From positions 1 through 64,000 of the forward strand of contig PGYA01000026.1 in the NCBI GenBank assembly GCA_002839435.1: 64,000 bases of DNA, in the 5' to 3' direction. Of this stretch, positions 6,573 through 15,919 are shown piece by piece. Position 1 is the stretch's first letter; every line of letters starts with the position of its first letter. The notes below the pieces were generated by a model that saw only the letters and a list, made by a program, of their open reading frames with translations, was not told the origin of the DNA and did no database searches. The stretch comes from Candidatus Riflebacteria bacterium HGW-Riflebacteria-2 (GTDB lineage Bacteria; Muiribacteriota; Ozemobacteria; Ozemobacterales; Ozemobacteraceae). The position numbers and the translations under genes were made by a program.

Positions 6573-8978
6573 ATGAGTGAAATGAAATATGTAGGAAAAT
6601 CAGTTGAACGCGTCGACAGTCTCGAAAAAGTCACCGGCGCCGCCAAATACGTTGATGACATAGATTTTGGCCCGAGCCTGCTGCATGCCGAGATAGTCGA
6701 AAGCCCGCACGCCCACGCGATAATCAAGAGTATAGATATTTCTGCTGCCGAAAAGTATCCGGGGGTAGTCAAGGTTGTCACCGGCAAGGATTACCCGGTG
6801 AAGTTCGGCATGTACATGAAAGACCGCTACATATTCGCCATCGACCGGGTTCGCTTTATCGGCGAACAGGTTGCTGCGGTGGTCGCGCGCTGCCCCAAGA
6901 TCGCCCGTCGCGCCGCCGCTCTGGTCAAGGTCGAGTATGAAGTTCTCAAACCTGTTCTCGAACCGCTCGATGCGATCAAGCCGGATGCTGTCATTCTGCA
7001 TCCCGAACTCAAAAATTATCCGCATGTGCCCTGGTTTTATCCGAAAGAAAGCACCAATATCGCTCACCTGCGCAAGACGCGCAAGGGCGACGTCGAAAAG
7101 GGCTTTGCCGAAGCCGACGCCGTTATTGAAGATACCTATCAGGTTCCCCGCTATGCTCACTGTTGCCTGGAACCGCATATTGCCGTCGGCCAGCAGGATC
7201 ATTCAGGCCGTCTGACAGTCTGGAGTTCGTCGCAATCACCCTGTACGCAGAAGAACCTGTTTGCACAGTCGCTCGAGTCTTTCGGCCTTTCTCACAAGGA
7301 TATCAGGGTTATCACGCCCTATATTGGCGGCGGTTTCGGCGGCAAAGCCGGCGTCTGCATGGAAATCCTCGCAGCCGTTCTGGCTCTGTCGGTGAAGGGT
7401 CGTCCGGTGAAGGTTCGCTGGCGTCGCGATCAGGAGTTCTACAACACCTATCTGCGTCAGGGCGTAGTTGGCAAGATCAAGATGGGTGCGAAGAAAGACG
7501 GCACGATTACGGCTCTTAAATACGAGCTGTATTTCGATGGCGGCCCCTATGTCGAATACGGCGCCAACGTCGTTAACGCTGCCGGCCTGTCAGCCTGCGG
7601 CCCCTACAAAGTTGACAACCTGAACATCGATTCTTACTGTCTCTATACCAACTGTCCGTCTGGCGGGCCATACCGCGGTTTTGGCTATTCAGAATTCACT
7701 TTCGGGCTTGAATCGCATATCGATCGCATGGCGGAGAAGCTTGGCATCGACCCGGTTCAGTTTCGTCTGAAAAACGCGATAAAGGAAGGCGACGCACTTG
7801 GCTACGGCGCTCCAATGAATGCTTGTGACCTGCATAAATGCATCAATCTTGTCGCCGAAGAAGTGAAATGGGGCAAAGACGAGACTTCACCAGATCCCAA
7901 CAAGGTAATCGGGAAAGGCGTTGCCTGTTTCTGGAAAGGCCCGGCCATGCCGCCAAACGCCTCTTCTTCGGCATATCTCAAGTTCAACGAAGATGGCAGT
8001 ATCAACCTGCTAATTTCTGCCATGGAAATGGGGCAGGGTGTTCTTACCGCCATGGCGCAGATCGCCGGTGAGGTTCTCGGCGTGCCGCCTTCCAAGATTC
8101 GTGTCGAGACTCCTGATACTGACCGCAATCCTTACGAATGGCAGTCGGTGGCTTCACATATAACCTGGGGCTGCGGCAACGCTGTGCAAAAAGCTGCTAT
8201 CGACGCGCGCGAAAAGATTTTCGATATAATAGAACGTACTCTATACCTCGAGAGGGCCGGGCTCTATCTCGAAGACGAGGCGGTCAAGTGTCGCACTAAA
8301 CCGGACTGGTCCCTTCCGCTGCGTGATTTCGTCATCAACGGTATCATGGTTAAAGACGGCACTTTCAAGGGTGGCCCGATCATGGGTGTCGGCATGTTCA
8401 TGCCGGAATTTTGCTCGACGCTGTGCGATCCTGAAACCAGTCAGGGCGGCAAACCCAATGTTCACTACACGGTGGGCGCAGCGGCCGTAATTCTTGAGAT
8501 CGACAAGGACACCGGCAAAATGGATGTGCAGAAAGTTGCTCTGGCGGCTGATATTGGCAAGGCTATCAATCCCGACATGGTTGAGGGGCAGATTGTCGGC
8601 GGCATGCTGCAAGGCCTGGCTACGGCCTTATATGAAGACATCGCCATCGACGAGAACGGTCGACTGCTGAATCCGAATTTCACCGATTACAAGATTCCTA
8701 CTGCCCGTGATATTCCGGGCAAGGTGGTGTCTTTTATCGTTGAAACACCGCAGGCTGACGGTCCTTTCGGCGCCCGTGGCATCGGCGAGCACACCATGAT
8801 CGCCTCAGCGCCGATAATCGGCAACGCCATCTACAACGCGCTTGGCATACGCATGACTTCGATGCCGATGACAGCAGAGCGGGTTGCTCTGAGCAAGCAT
8901 CTCGGTCTGGAAAAGCGTGTCGAAGCGCTTTATGCCAAACGCACCGAGTCATACTGCAAACGCGGCAGCAAGTCCTGA
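6573..8978 (+). CDS. Xanthine dehydrogenase-family molybdopterin-binding (large) subunit
   Basis: 801 aa; its ATG directly follows the stop of the 2Fe-2S gene. The N-terminal aldehyde oxidase/xanthine dehydrogenase a/b hammerhead domain (about 18-130) precedes the molybdopterin domain. Visible motifs are GGGFGGK in the cofactor loop, GGPYRGFGYSEF in the substrate pocket and GARGIGE with the catalytic base Glu739. The pocket resembles purine- or heteroaromatic-hydroxylating enzymes (RGFG), not aerobic CO dehydrogenase, which has the Cys-bearing AYRCSFR loop. The reaction is therefore probably hydroxylation of an N-heterocycle or aldehyde, substrate unknown. No XdhC-like insertion factor or cofactor gene is present nearby. 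Confidence 0.94.
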   Translation: MSEMKYVGKSVERVDSLEKVTGAAKYVDDIDFGPSLLHAEIVESPHAHAIIKSIDISAAEKYPGVVKVVTGKDYPVKFGMYMKDRYIFAIDRVRFIGEQVAAVVARCPKIARRAAALVKVEYEVLKPVLEPLDAIKPDAVILHPELKNYPHVPWFYPKESTNIAHLRKTRKGDVEKGFAEADAVIEDTYQVPRYAHCCLEPHIAVGQQDHSGRLTVWSSSQSPCTQKNLFAQSLESFGLSHKDIRVITPYIGGGFGGKAGVCMEILAAVLALSVKGRPVKVRWRRDQEFYNTYLRQGVVGKIKMGAKKDGTITALKYELYFDGGPYVEYGANVVNAAGLSACGPYKVDNLNIDSYCLYTNCPSGGPYRGFGYSEFTFGLESHIDRMAEKLGIDPVQFRLKNAIKEGDALGYGAPMNACDLHKCINLVAEEVKWGKDETSPDPNKVIGKGVACFWKGPAMPPNASSSAYLKFNEDGSINLLISAMEMGQGVLTAMAQIAGEVLGVPPSKIRVETPDTDRNPYEWQSVASHITWGCGNAVQKAAIDAREKIFDIIERTLYLERAGLYLEDEAVKCRTKPDWSLPLRDFVINGIMVKDGTFKGGPIMGVGMFMPEFCSTLCDPETSQGGKPNVHYTVGAAAVILEIDKDTGKMDVQKVALAADIGKAINPDMVEGQIVGGMLQGLATALYEDIAIDENGRLLNPNFTDYKIPTARDIPGKVVSFIVETPQADGPFGARGIGEHTMIASAPIIGNAIYNALGIRMTSMPMTAERVALSKHLGLEKRVEALYAKRTESYCKRGSKS

Positions 8979-9037
8979 CGATATTTGTCGATGTCAAAAG
9001 GTCTCCCGTTTGATTGCCGAAACGCTTTTGTATGAGG

Positions 9038-9064
9038 ATGGCGCCTGCGGGCGCCATTTTTTTT
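9038..9064 (+). terminator. Terminator of the molybdenum hydroxylase operon
   Basis: The perfect 8-bp stem ATGGCGCC/GGCGCCAT with loop TGCG is followed by eight T. It lies 60 bp after the large-subunit stop. The rest of the spacer up to 9198 shows nothing recognisable. Confidence 0.92.
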
Positions 9065-9198
9065 ACCCGCCAGCCTGTGTTTCTATAGCACTTCAAAGTT
9101 ATTGCTATAAAACCTGCCTGCGCCATTGCTTTAACTGCTAAGCGTGTTAAAAATTAAGAAGATTCAACCCTGCAATTAAAATTTGGCAAAGATTTGGC

Positions 9199-10083
9199 TC
9201 AAAGCCTGATAAGAATAAGAGCGCCGAGGGCGAGCGCTACGCAAAGCCCCTTGATCAGAGAAAACTCTTCTTTCAGGAAAAAAATCGAAAGCGGAATAGT
9301 TATTACCATTGTGGTTGAAAAAATGCCTTGCACCAGCGCCAGCGACCCGAGTCGGAAAGCCTGCAGCAGCAGATAATAACCGCTAAAATTCATCGCGCCG
9401 ATGAAGATGCCATAGCCGATGCCTTTGGCATCGAGAGGCTTGGCATTTGAGGCGAACTTGCGGGCAATAAGCCAGGTGAAAAACGCCGAAAATCCGTAAG
9501 AGGCAAAAATATAATTCAAAGCTGGCACCTGCATTGACGCAAGTTTGCCGACGAACATCGAGAGTGCGACGCCGAAAGCAGCCCCAATTGCGAGACGCAG
9601 GCCGCGGCTCTTGTCTTTTACCAATGCCGGATCGGCCTTTGCTTTCATATCGTAACCCACCAGCAGAATGACGCAGAGCGCGAGCGAAATGCCGAGCCAC
9701 TGAAAAAGATTCGGCCGGTCGCCGAGAAAGGCGAAGCCGAGAAAGATGCAGATGATCGAACTGAGCTTGGCAACCGGGAACACATGAGACGTCGGCATGT
9801 ATTTGAGCGCCGAAATCTGGGCAATAGTACCGCTGGCAAAGCAACTCGCATTGAGAAAACCGAAGAGAAGAATCATCGGCAACGGCAGAAACGGACTCTG
9901 GCTGACCAGAATCATGATCCCCGACAGAACCGTTACCGTAATGGCAGCCTTGTTGACAATCTGAATGCTGCTGTAGCCGCCCTGCGCTGTCAGTTTGTAG
10001 GTGAACTCGAAGAAACCGTAAATCACTGTGGCGGTCAGCGCGTAGAGAAACCAATCCATCTTGAGCAGTTCAGGTGTGTCCAT
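9199..10083 (-). CDS. EamA-type (DMT superfamily) transporter
   Basis: 294 aa from the ATG at 10083, which has GAGGA seven bases upstream. About ten hydrophobic helices are arranged as two EamA repeats, each closing with a pattern like FLGFAFLGDRPNLFQWLGISLAL or FFLKEEFSLIKGLCVALALGALIL, the family signature before the last helix of a repeat. Such proteins move small metabolites or amino acids across the inner membrane. Transcription is convergent with the molybdenum hydroxylase operon, but no functional link is evident. Confidence 0.9.
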   Translation of the reverse strand: MDTPELLKMDWFLYALTATVIYGFFEFTYKLTAQGGYSSIQIVNKAAITVTVLSGIMILVSQSPFLPLPMILLFGFLNASCFASGTIAQISALKYMPTSHVFPVAKLSSIICIFLGFAFLGDRPNLFQWLGISLALCVILLVGYDMKAKADPALVKDKSRGLRLAIGAAFGVALSMFVGKLASMQVPALNYIFASYGFSAFFTWLIARKFASNAKPLDAKGIGYGIFIGAMNFSGYYLLLQAFRLGSLALVQGIFSTTMVITIPLSIFFLKEEFSLIKGLCVALALGALILIRL

Positions 10084-10308
10084 CTGCTGTTCCTCTGCTG
10101 GTAATCCCAATTGTATTTTGTCTGGCGGGTTTGATTATCTGCCATTATATTTTGCCGGTCACCCGGGGTCAATGATTAAATGTTCGGCGACCTCATGGCT
10201 GTGAAAACATTACAATAGCACTCGATTGTCAGAAGGTTTGGGTGTAAAATCTATACATCGAGAACAGTATAATTAACTGGCGGCAAGAGTAACAAGGAGA
10301 ATTGGGTT

Positions 10309-11841
10309 TTGCAGAGATTTATTAAGAAAGTGGGAACTTTGATCGGTATTCTGAGCGGACTGGCCGGTATTGCGGTCGGTCTTTATGCTCTTTTTGCAGA
10401 TATGGGAACGGCGGCGGCGCAGGCTGATCTTGCGGCGAAATGCCAGCTCGATAAGACTGTCTGCATTATGGCAACGGCGCGCGCTTCGGCTGAATACGGC
10501 GAAGCGATTGGCATTGCTGAAAAGCTGCACAGCGGTGCGCAAAAACTTGTTTTCGATCCTGAACGGTTCGATGCGTTGCTCGAAGAACTGGTTAAGACAA
10601 AGCCCCATTACGCACTGATCTTTATTCTGCCCGATGAACTGGACGTCAACATTGCCTGGAAATGGCTGATTGCCAGCACAAAGATTGATGACGATCCGTT
10701 CGTCGATATTCGTACTGGTTTCATGACCGGCGCAACGCCGGCGATGGCGCGCGCTTTCATGCAGCGCATAGTCGATGTGCATGAAGGCCGGCTGAAACTG
10801 CCGGGGAAAATGATCGACCAGCTCGGGGGCAATACCGAGATGGCTAAACCAGCTTTTCAGCAGATGGCCGGCAGTTTCATGATTCCGGTTTATGCTGAGC
10901 GTTTTGGCGTCGAAACCATAAGTCACGGTGTTCAGGGCTTTTCGCAACAACGCTTGAGCAGCTTGAACGATGCCGGCATTTTGCACTTTGGCGGCCATGG
11001 CTACCCCGACCGCATCGTTGATACGCTCAACGGCGTTTATGTGCGAAAGCTCGCTTTGTCGCCATGCGTCGTCTTTAACGGCGCATGCTATACGGGGGTT
11101 ACCGGTCGCTGGTTTGACGTGACCACCGGCAAGCTTGCTGAAAAGAGGGTAGAGCCTGATCTAAGCTTCGCTCTGGGTATGCTTGAGCAGCCGGTCGTCG
11201 GTTATCTTGCTGCCTTGCACCCTGATCATGGCATTCCGGTTTATCAGGAGATGGAATACCTCGCCTGCAGTGGTGCCACACTGGGCGATGCGATCAAGCA
11301 TACTCACGATGGCGTCGTGCTCGGCAATGGTGGCATAATGCCAGACCTGCCAACGCTTGGCACTGGAATGCAACTGGCCTGGACTCCGAAAGACATCATG
11401 CTCAAAGGCACTGCCGCGCGAATTCTCTTTGGCGACCCGACGCTGGCACCAATGCCATCATTCGCCCGTGAACCTTTCGCTCTCGCAACAACTGCCGGTG
11501 AAAACGGTTCACTCAAGGTTGTTGCAACCCTGAAGAACCCTTCTCTAAAGGCAACTTACACAAATACTTTCGAGAACGGTCTTTCGGGTGGCAGCCCTTT
11601 CAACGACCGTGCACTGCTTAAAATCGAACTGCCTAAAGGCCAGACGACGGCTTCTGACGTCAGGCTCGACAGAATCGTGGCTGGCGGCAGTATGCTGCAA
11701 GGTCAGATCGTCGGCTATGCCGTAGAACAGGACGACGACCGCAACTTTCTGCACGTTCACATCGATGTTCCGAGTACAGCTTACATGGCCGGCCTGCTGC
11801 GTCAGTCAGGCAACACCATCGAATTGTCAGTCGATCAGTAA
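10309..11841 (+). CDS. Exported caspase-clan (C25/gingipain-like) cysteine peptidase homologue
   Basis: 510 aa from TTG with AAGGAG nine bases upstream. An N-terminal membrane or signal helix (about residues 9-30) points to export or periplasmic anchoring. The core shows the clan CD dyad: His230 in ILHFGGHGYPD and Cys260 in VVFNGACYTG, 30 residues apart, close to the spacing in gingipains. Before it, FVDIRTGFMTGATPAMARAF resembles the C25 segment ending the first subdomain, and LFGDPTLAPMP matches the family's GDPTL end. A C-terminal beta-rich domain of about 110 residues follows. The substrate is unknown; it could also be a CHAT-related sensor protease. No adjacent partner gene is visible. 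Confidence 0.75.
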   Translation: MQRFIKKVGTLIGILSGLAGIAVGLYALFADMGTAAAQADLAAKCQLDKTVCIMATARASAEYGEAIGIAEKLHSGAQKLVFDPERFDALLEELVKTKPHYALIFILPDELDVNIAWKWLIASTKIDDDPFVDIRTGFMTGATPAMARAFMQRIVDVHEGRLKLPGKMIDQLGGNTEMAKPAFQQMAGSFMIPVYAERFGVETISHGVQGFSQQRLSSLNDAGILHFGGHGYPDRIVDTLNGVYVRKLALSPCVVFNGACYTGVTGRWFDVTTGKLAEKRVEPDLSFALGMLEQPVVGYLAALHPDHGIPVYQEMEYLACSGATLGDAIKHTHDGVVLGNGGIMPDLPTLGTGMQLAWTPKDIMLKGTAARILFGDPTLAPMPSFAREPFALATTAGENGSLKVVATLKNPSLKATYTNTFENGLSGGSPFNDRALLKIELPKGQTTASDVRLDRIVAGGSMLQGQIVGYAVEQDDDRNFLHVHIDVPSTAYMAGLLRQSGNTIELSVDQ

Positions 11842-11881
11842 AGGCATTACTCCAGTAAAGTGAGAACAGTCATCGAAGGCG

Positions 11882-11972
11882 GATTCTGCGACTTCGCCTG
11901 ACGGCTGCGCGAAGAATGACAGAGAGCAGCCTAACCGTCATCCTGCTCGAAGTTGCAGGATCTCACAGAATG
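11882..11972. repeat. Degenerate intergenic palindromic element (REP-like)
   Basis: The spacer 11842-12146 carries GATTCTGCGACTTCGCC, then CGAAGAATGACAG, then GTCATCCTGCTCGAAG and GCAGGATCT. This matches in outline the widespread intergenic element built of AGGATCT/CATCCTGAGCGAAG arms and GAATGACA. No other copy is in this window. The remainder of the spacer shows nothing further that I can identify. Confidence 0.4.
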
Positions 11973-12146
11973 AAAATTGCGCAGTTGGCAGCAGCAATAT
12001 AGCAAAGGAAAAATTCCGATTCCGATTTTTAGAAAGCTGCGTAAAAAATTTCGTTCGTGTGTTATCTTGTTTTGCATACGGAGTATGGCGCTGAAGAACT
12101 CTGGCGACAGTAACTCGACAGGCCAGCGGCGCAGAGGGAGAGAAAA

Positions 12147-13304
12147 ATGATTGAAAGCGGCTTTGCTTATGTCGCAGTATTGCTGTTCATTGCTGCGGTA
12201 ATAGTGCAACTCGACAAAAGATATCGTAAATTTTTCGATTATGTACCGGGAATAGTCGTACTTTATTTTTCGGTAATGACCTTTTCGACACTTGGTGTCT
12301 GGAAACAGACTGACGATATCAACTTTTACTATAGCCAGCTCAAGAATAACATTTTGCCAGTCATGATCTTTCTGATGCTGCTGCACTGCGACCTCAAGAA
12401 GATTTTCAAGCTCGGTCCGCGCATGTTGCTCGGCTTTTTTTCAGCTTCGGTAACCATTGGTGCCGGCTTTGTTGTGACTTATTTTCTTTTTAGAAGCCAC
12501 TTTGAGCCGCATACCTGGAAAACCTTCGCAGCGCTGTCAGGCTCGTGGATGGGCGGCACCGGTAACATGGCGGCTATTCAGCTCGCGCTCGGCGTCAGCG
12601 ATTCGCAGATGGGCTACACGCTGATGATGGACTCGATCAATTATGCGGTATGGGTCATGCTGCTGCTGGCGGTGGTTCCTTACGCAAAACATTTCAATCA
12701 CTGGACTAAAGCCGATACCAGCCAGATCGACGAGGTTGGTGCCAGTCTGATGGCTGACCACGGCGATCGCCCGCAGAGTATGAGCTTCTCTGACCTGATT
12801 CTACTGCTTGGCAGCGCTTTTGCAGTCGCCGCTCTGGCGCAGTATGTCGCGCCGATGCTTCCAACCAGCGCATTCGTTTCGACCTACAGCTGGACAGTCA
12901 TTCTCACAACAATAGTCGGTATAGTCGCTGCATTGACACCCCTCGGCAAGGTGGCAGGAATCTCGCCGCTCGCGAATCTTATGCTTTACCTTATCGTTGC
13001 GCTGATCGGTTCGCGCGCCAACTTTGCTGAGTTGTCGCAGGCGCCGTTCTACATATTTTGCGGCTTTGTCATTCTACTGGTGCATGCGGTTCTGCTTGCA
13101 TTGGTTGCAAAGCTGTTCAAGCTCGATCTGTTTACCTGCGGTGTGGCCAGTCTGGCGAATGTTGGCGGTGTCGCATCGGCCCCGATTCTGGCGGCCGCTT
13201 ACAGCGAAGTGCTGGTGCCGGTAGGTGTGCTGATGGGCATGCTTGGTTATATTGTCGGAACCGGTGGCGGGCTGCTGGTTGGCAAAATTCTTTCGATGAT
13301 CTAA
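12147..13304 (+). CDS. DUF819 family integral membrane protein (YjcL-like)
   Basis: 385 aa with about ten or eleven membrane helices. The segments LSGSWMGGTGNMAAIQLALGVSD and, near the end, GVASLANVGGVASAPILAAAY are characteristic of the DUF819 (YjcL) family of permease-like proteins. GGAGAG precedes the ATG. The next two genes code for a P60 endopeptidase and an L-Ala-D/L-Glu epimerase, and all three run in the same direction with short gaps, so it may transport a peptidoglycan-derived peptide; that is inference from context. Confidence 0.88.
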   Translation: MIESGFAYVAVLLFIAAVIVQLDKRYRKFFDYVPGIVVLYFSVMTFSTLGVWKQTDDINFYYSQLKNNILPVMIFLMLLHCDLKKIFKLGPRMLLGFFSASVTIGAGFVVTYFLFRSHFEPHTWKTFAALSGSWMGGTGNMAAIQLALGVSDSQMGYTLMMDSINYAVWVMLLLAVVPYAKHFNHWTKADTSQIDEVGASLMADHGDRPQSMSFSDLILLLGSAFAVAALAQYVAPMLPTSAFVSTYSWTVILTTIVGIVAALTPLGKVAGISPLANLMLYLIVALIGSRANFAELSQAPFYIFCGFVILLVHAVLLALVAKLFKLDLFTCGVASLANVGGVASAPILAAAYSEVLVPVGVLMGMLGYIVGTGGGLLVGKILSMI

Positions 13305-13322
13305 TCTGGAGTATGAAATATT

Positions 13323-14786
13323 ATGAATTCACTCAAGCAGTTTCGCAGAGCATTTTTGTGTCTGTTTCTGGTCAGCATTCTTTGCTGTCAGCCTGTTTTT
13401 TCTCAATGCGCCGACCGGCCTGAGGTATTTGTGCAATTCGATCTTAATATTCCGGGTGTCTGCGACGAAATGCTTTTTCCTGATTTCTGGCTGAAAAATG
13501 TGACCGATCAGGATCAGGTAATCATGACACCTGCTGAAATAGAGCGTTATAACCGCAAAGGTTTTGCTGATTGCGAAGTTCTTAAGGATCTGCGCAATTT
13601 TCCGGCGGCGATGGCTGGCGATATTCTGCGGCAGTCGATAGAAAAGGTCAGCGCCCGTCCTCAGAAAAAACGCTATTTGAAAGGCGAAGAGGTTTCTCAA
13701 GAATATTATGTTGCGCTCGAAAGTTTGATGAATCTGGATCAGATCAAGAACTTGACCCAGGTAAAATTTGGCATAACGGTTAGAAGAACTGAAATGCGAT
13801 CTTTTCCAACTGCCGACCGGGTGTTTTCCGAACCGGATGATTTCGAAAGCGACATGTTTATTGAAACCGCTCTATATCCGGCCGAACCACTGGCGGTTCT
13901 GCACGCAAGCCATGATGGTAAATGGCTTTTTGCACAGGCTTATAATTACCGGGCCTGGCTGCCAGCTGCCGATGTGGCTTTTACCAGCCGTAGTGAGCTG
14001 TTTGCATACCTGGATACCCCTGATTTCCTTGTGGTCACCGGCAAGGGTTTGTTTACCGGCTACAACCCGGTACGCCCTGAGATATCAGAATTGCAGCTCG
14101 ATATGGGCGCCAGAATTCCGCTGGCTGATCGCTCGGAAGTGTCTCTCGATATCGATGGACAACACCCGGCCGGCAACTATGTTGTAAAACTGCCAACGCG
14201 CGGCGACGATGGCAAGCTTGTCTTCAGAATTGGCCTGATCGCGCGCTCCGAAGATGTGCGCTATGGCTATATGCCATTGACCCGCAAGAACATCATCACC
14301 CAGGCGTTTAAATTTCTTGGTCAGCGTTACGGCTGGGGAGGCATGTTCAACACCCGCGACTGTAGCGCTTTTATCATGGATATCTATCGCAGTATGGGTG
14401 TGCTGCTGCCGCGCAACTCTGGCGAACAGGGCAAGATGGCGGTTGGTATCATGCACGAGCTTAACAAGGAAATGTCTTTAGCTGAGCGCAAAGCCATATT
14501 CGACAGTCTGCCAGCCGGCACTCCGATTTACATGGCGGGGCATGCCATGCTTTATCTGGGCCGGTATAAGGATGATTACTATATAATTCATGATTTTGCC
14601 GGGTTCCGGGTGCCCGATGCCGAAGGTAACCTTGTGCGGTCAACTGCCCGCTGTGTGTTTGTAACGCCGCTGCTGGAAATCTTTTTGTCAGATGGCAGAA
14701 AATACATGGAAGGCATTTACTCGGCGCGCGAATTTGTCCTGCCGGATGCTGGCGCGAAGAAGAGATCGGAAGATCGATTAAGATAG
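13323..14786 (+). CDS. SH3-domain NlpC/P60 endopeptidase (YkfC-like)
   Basis: 487 aa with a signal peptide (about residues 1-28). The middle contains the family's bacterial SH3 modules, recognisable from FGITVRRTEMRSFPT and WLFAQAYNYRAWLPAADV. The C-terminal NlpC/P60 domain begins YGWGGMFNTRDCSAF with catalytic Cys347; His407 in AGHAMLYLG and His423 complete the triad. These enzymes cut the gamma-D-Glu to diamino-acid bond of peptidoglycan peptides. The downstream epimerase processes the L-Ala-D-Glu product, so a recycling pathway fits well. It starts 18 bp after the DUF819 gene. Confidence 0.92.
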   Translation: MNSLKQFRRAFLCLFLVSILCCQPVFSQCADRPEVFVQFDLNIPGVCDEMLFPDFWLKNVTDQDQVIMTPAEIERYNRKGFADCEVLKDLRNFPAAMAGDILRQSIEKVSARPQKKRYLKGEEVSQEYYVALESLMNLDQIKNLTQVKFGITVRRTEMRSFPTADRVFSEPDDFESDMFIETALYPAEPLAVLHASHDGKWLFAQAYNYRAWLPAADVAFTSRSELFAYLDTPDFLVVTGKGLFTGYNPVRPEISELQLDMGARIPLADRSEVSLDIDGQHPAGNYVVKLPTRGDDGKLVFRIGLIARSEDVRYGYMPLTRKNIITQAFKFLGQRYGWGGMFNTRDCSAFIMDIYRSMGVLLPRNSGEQGKMAVGIMHELNKEMSLAERKAIFDSLPAGTPIYMAGHAMLYLGRYKDDYYIIHDFAGFRVPDAEGNLVRSTARCVFVTPLLEIFLSDGRKYMEGIYSAREFVLPDAGAKKRSEDRLR

Positions 14787-14814
14787 CGATACGATTACGA
14801 ATACGAGCACGATT
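14783..14814. repeat. Short degenerate CGATTACGA/CGATACG repeat
   Basis: A run of degenerate units (GATAGCGATACGATTACGA, then ATACGAGCACGATT) fills the spacer between the P60 peptidase stop and the epimerase ribosome site. The same kind of run occurs at 21241-21326. Confidence 0.45.
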
Positions 14815-14824
14815 GGGAGGGAAC

Positions 14825-15913
14825 ATGAAGATCACCAATATCAGGACCGGGATCCTTTCAATTCCGTTGCGAACGCCATTTAAAACGGCGTTGCGCACAA
14901 TTGACCATATTGCTTCAATCGTTGTTGCTGTCGATACCGATGCCGGCGTGACTGGAATCGGCGAAGCGCACCCGACCGGTCCTATTACCGGCGAATCACA
15001 CGGCAGTGTGCGTGGTGCCATTCATGAATTTATGCTTCCAAGGCTTAAAGGCAAAGAGATCGCCAATCTCGAAGATACGCTCAACACCCTCGATGGGGCG
15101 TTGGTCAAGAACACCAGCGCCAAGGCGGCAGTCGAAATGGCGATTTTTGACCTTTTTGGCCGGCTCTACAATATTCCGCTTTATCGCCTGCTTGGCGGTT
15201 ATCGCAACAAGGTTGAAACTGACCTGACAATAAGCGTCAACAGCCCGGAAGAAATGGCTGAAGATAGCAAAATCGCGGTTTCGCGCGGTTTCAGAATTCT
15301 AAAACTCAAAGTCGGTCTGCAGCCGGATCTTGATATTGCCCGCATCGAAGCTGTGCGGGCAGCCGTTGGTGGCAGCATAAAGCTGCGTCTTGACGCCAAC
15401 CAGGGCTGGACAGCGCGCGAAGCGATACGCATCATGCGCGAAATCGAGGCCGGGCATTTCAATATCGATCTGCTTGAACAGCCTGTATTGGCACATGACC
15501 TGGTCGGTCTCAAGCAGGTTAAGGAAAGCATCAATACCCCGGTTCTTGCTGATGAAGCGGTATTTTCGGCACTCGATGCCGAAAAAATTATCGCGATGGG
15601 CGCCGCTGATTATATTAACATCAAGCTGATGAAAACCGGTGGTCTGCGCGGTGCTTTGCGTATATGCGCTCTTGCCGAAATGCACAACGTCGAGTGTTTT
15701 CTCGGCTGCATGATGGAAAGCAAGATCAGCGTAACCGCCGCGGCCCATCTCGCCTGTGCCAAAAGTATCATCACACGTTGCGATCTCGATAGTCCGGCAC
15801 TGTGCAGCGAAGATCCAGTTGTCGGCGGCGCCGAGCTGGAAGGCCCCTGGCTCAAACTCTCAGAAAATCACGGACTCGGTATCGACCATGTCGAGGGTGT
15901 CGTCTGGGACTGA
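14825..15913 (+). CDS. L-Ala-D/L-Glu epimerase (dipeptide epimerase, enolase superfamily)
   Basis: 362 aa from the ATG at 14825 with GGGAGGG upstream; an in-frame TTG four codons earlier overlaps that site. The muconate-lactonising-enzyme fold carries Lys160 and Lys162 (LKLKVG), metal ligands Asp190 (RLDANQGW), Glu218 (LLEQPV) and Asp243 (LADEAV), and the opposite base Lys267 (NIKLMKTGG). These positions almost coincide with those of Bacillus subtilis YkfB. The C-terminal GCMMES segment is also typical of the group. It interconverts L-Ala-D-Glu and L-Ala-L-Glu during murein peptide recycling, consistent with the P60 peptidase gene just before it. Confidence 0.92.
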   Translation: MKITNIRTGILSIPLRTPFKTALRTIDHIASIVVAVDTDAGVTGIGEAHPTGPITGESHGSVRGAIHEFMLPRLKGKEIANLEDTLNTLDGALVKNTSAKAAVEMAIFDLFGRLYNIPLYRLLGGYRNKVETDLTISVNSPEEMAEDSKIAVSRGFRILKLKVGLQPDLDIARIEAVRAAVGGSIKLRLDANQGWTAREAIRIMREIEAGHFNIDLLEQPVLAHDLVGLKQVKESINTPVLADEAVFSALDAEKIIAMGAADYINIKLMKTGGLRGALRICALAEMHNVECFLGCMMESKISVTAAAHLACAKSIITRCDLDSPALCSEDPVVGGAELEGPWLKLSENHGLGIDHVEGVVWD

Positions 15914-15919
15914 ATTTGA

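Noticed and set aside
6573..8978. Aerobic carbon monoxide dehydrogenase large subunit
   Set aside because: The Cys-containing AYRCSFR active-site loop is absent; the pocket reads PYRGFG as in purine and heteroaromatic hydroxylases.
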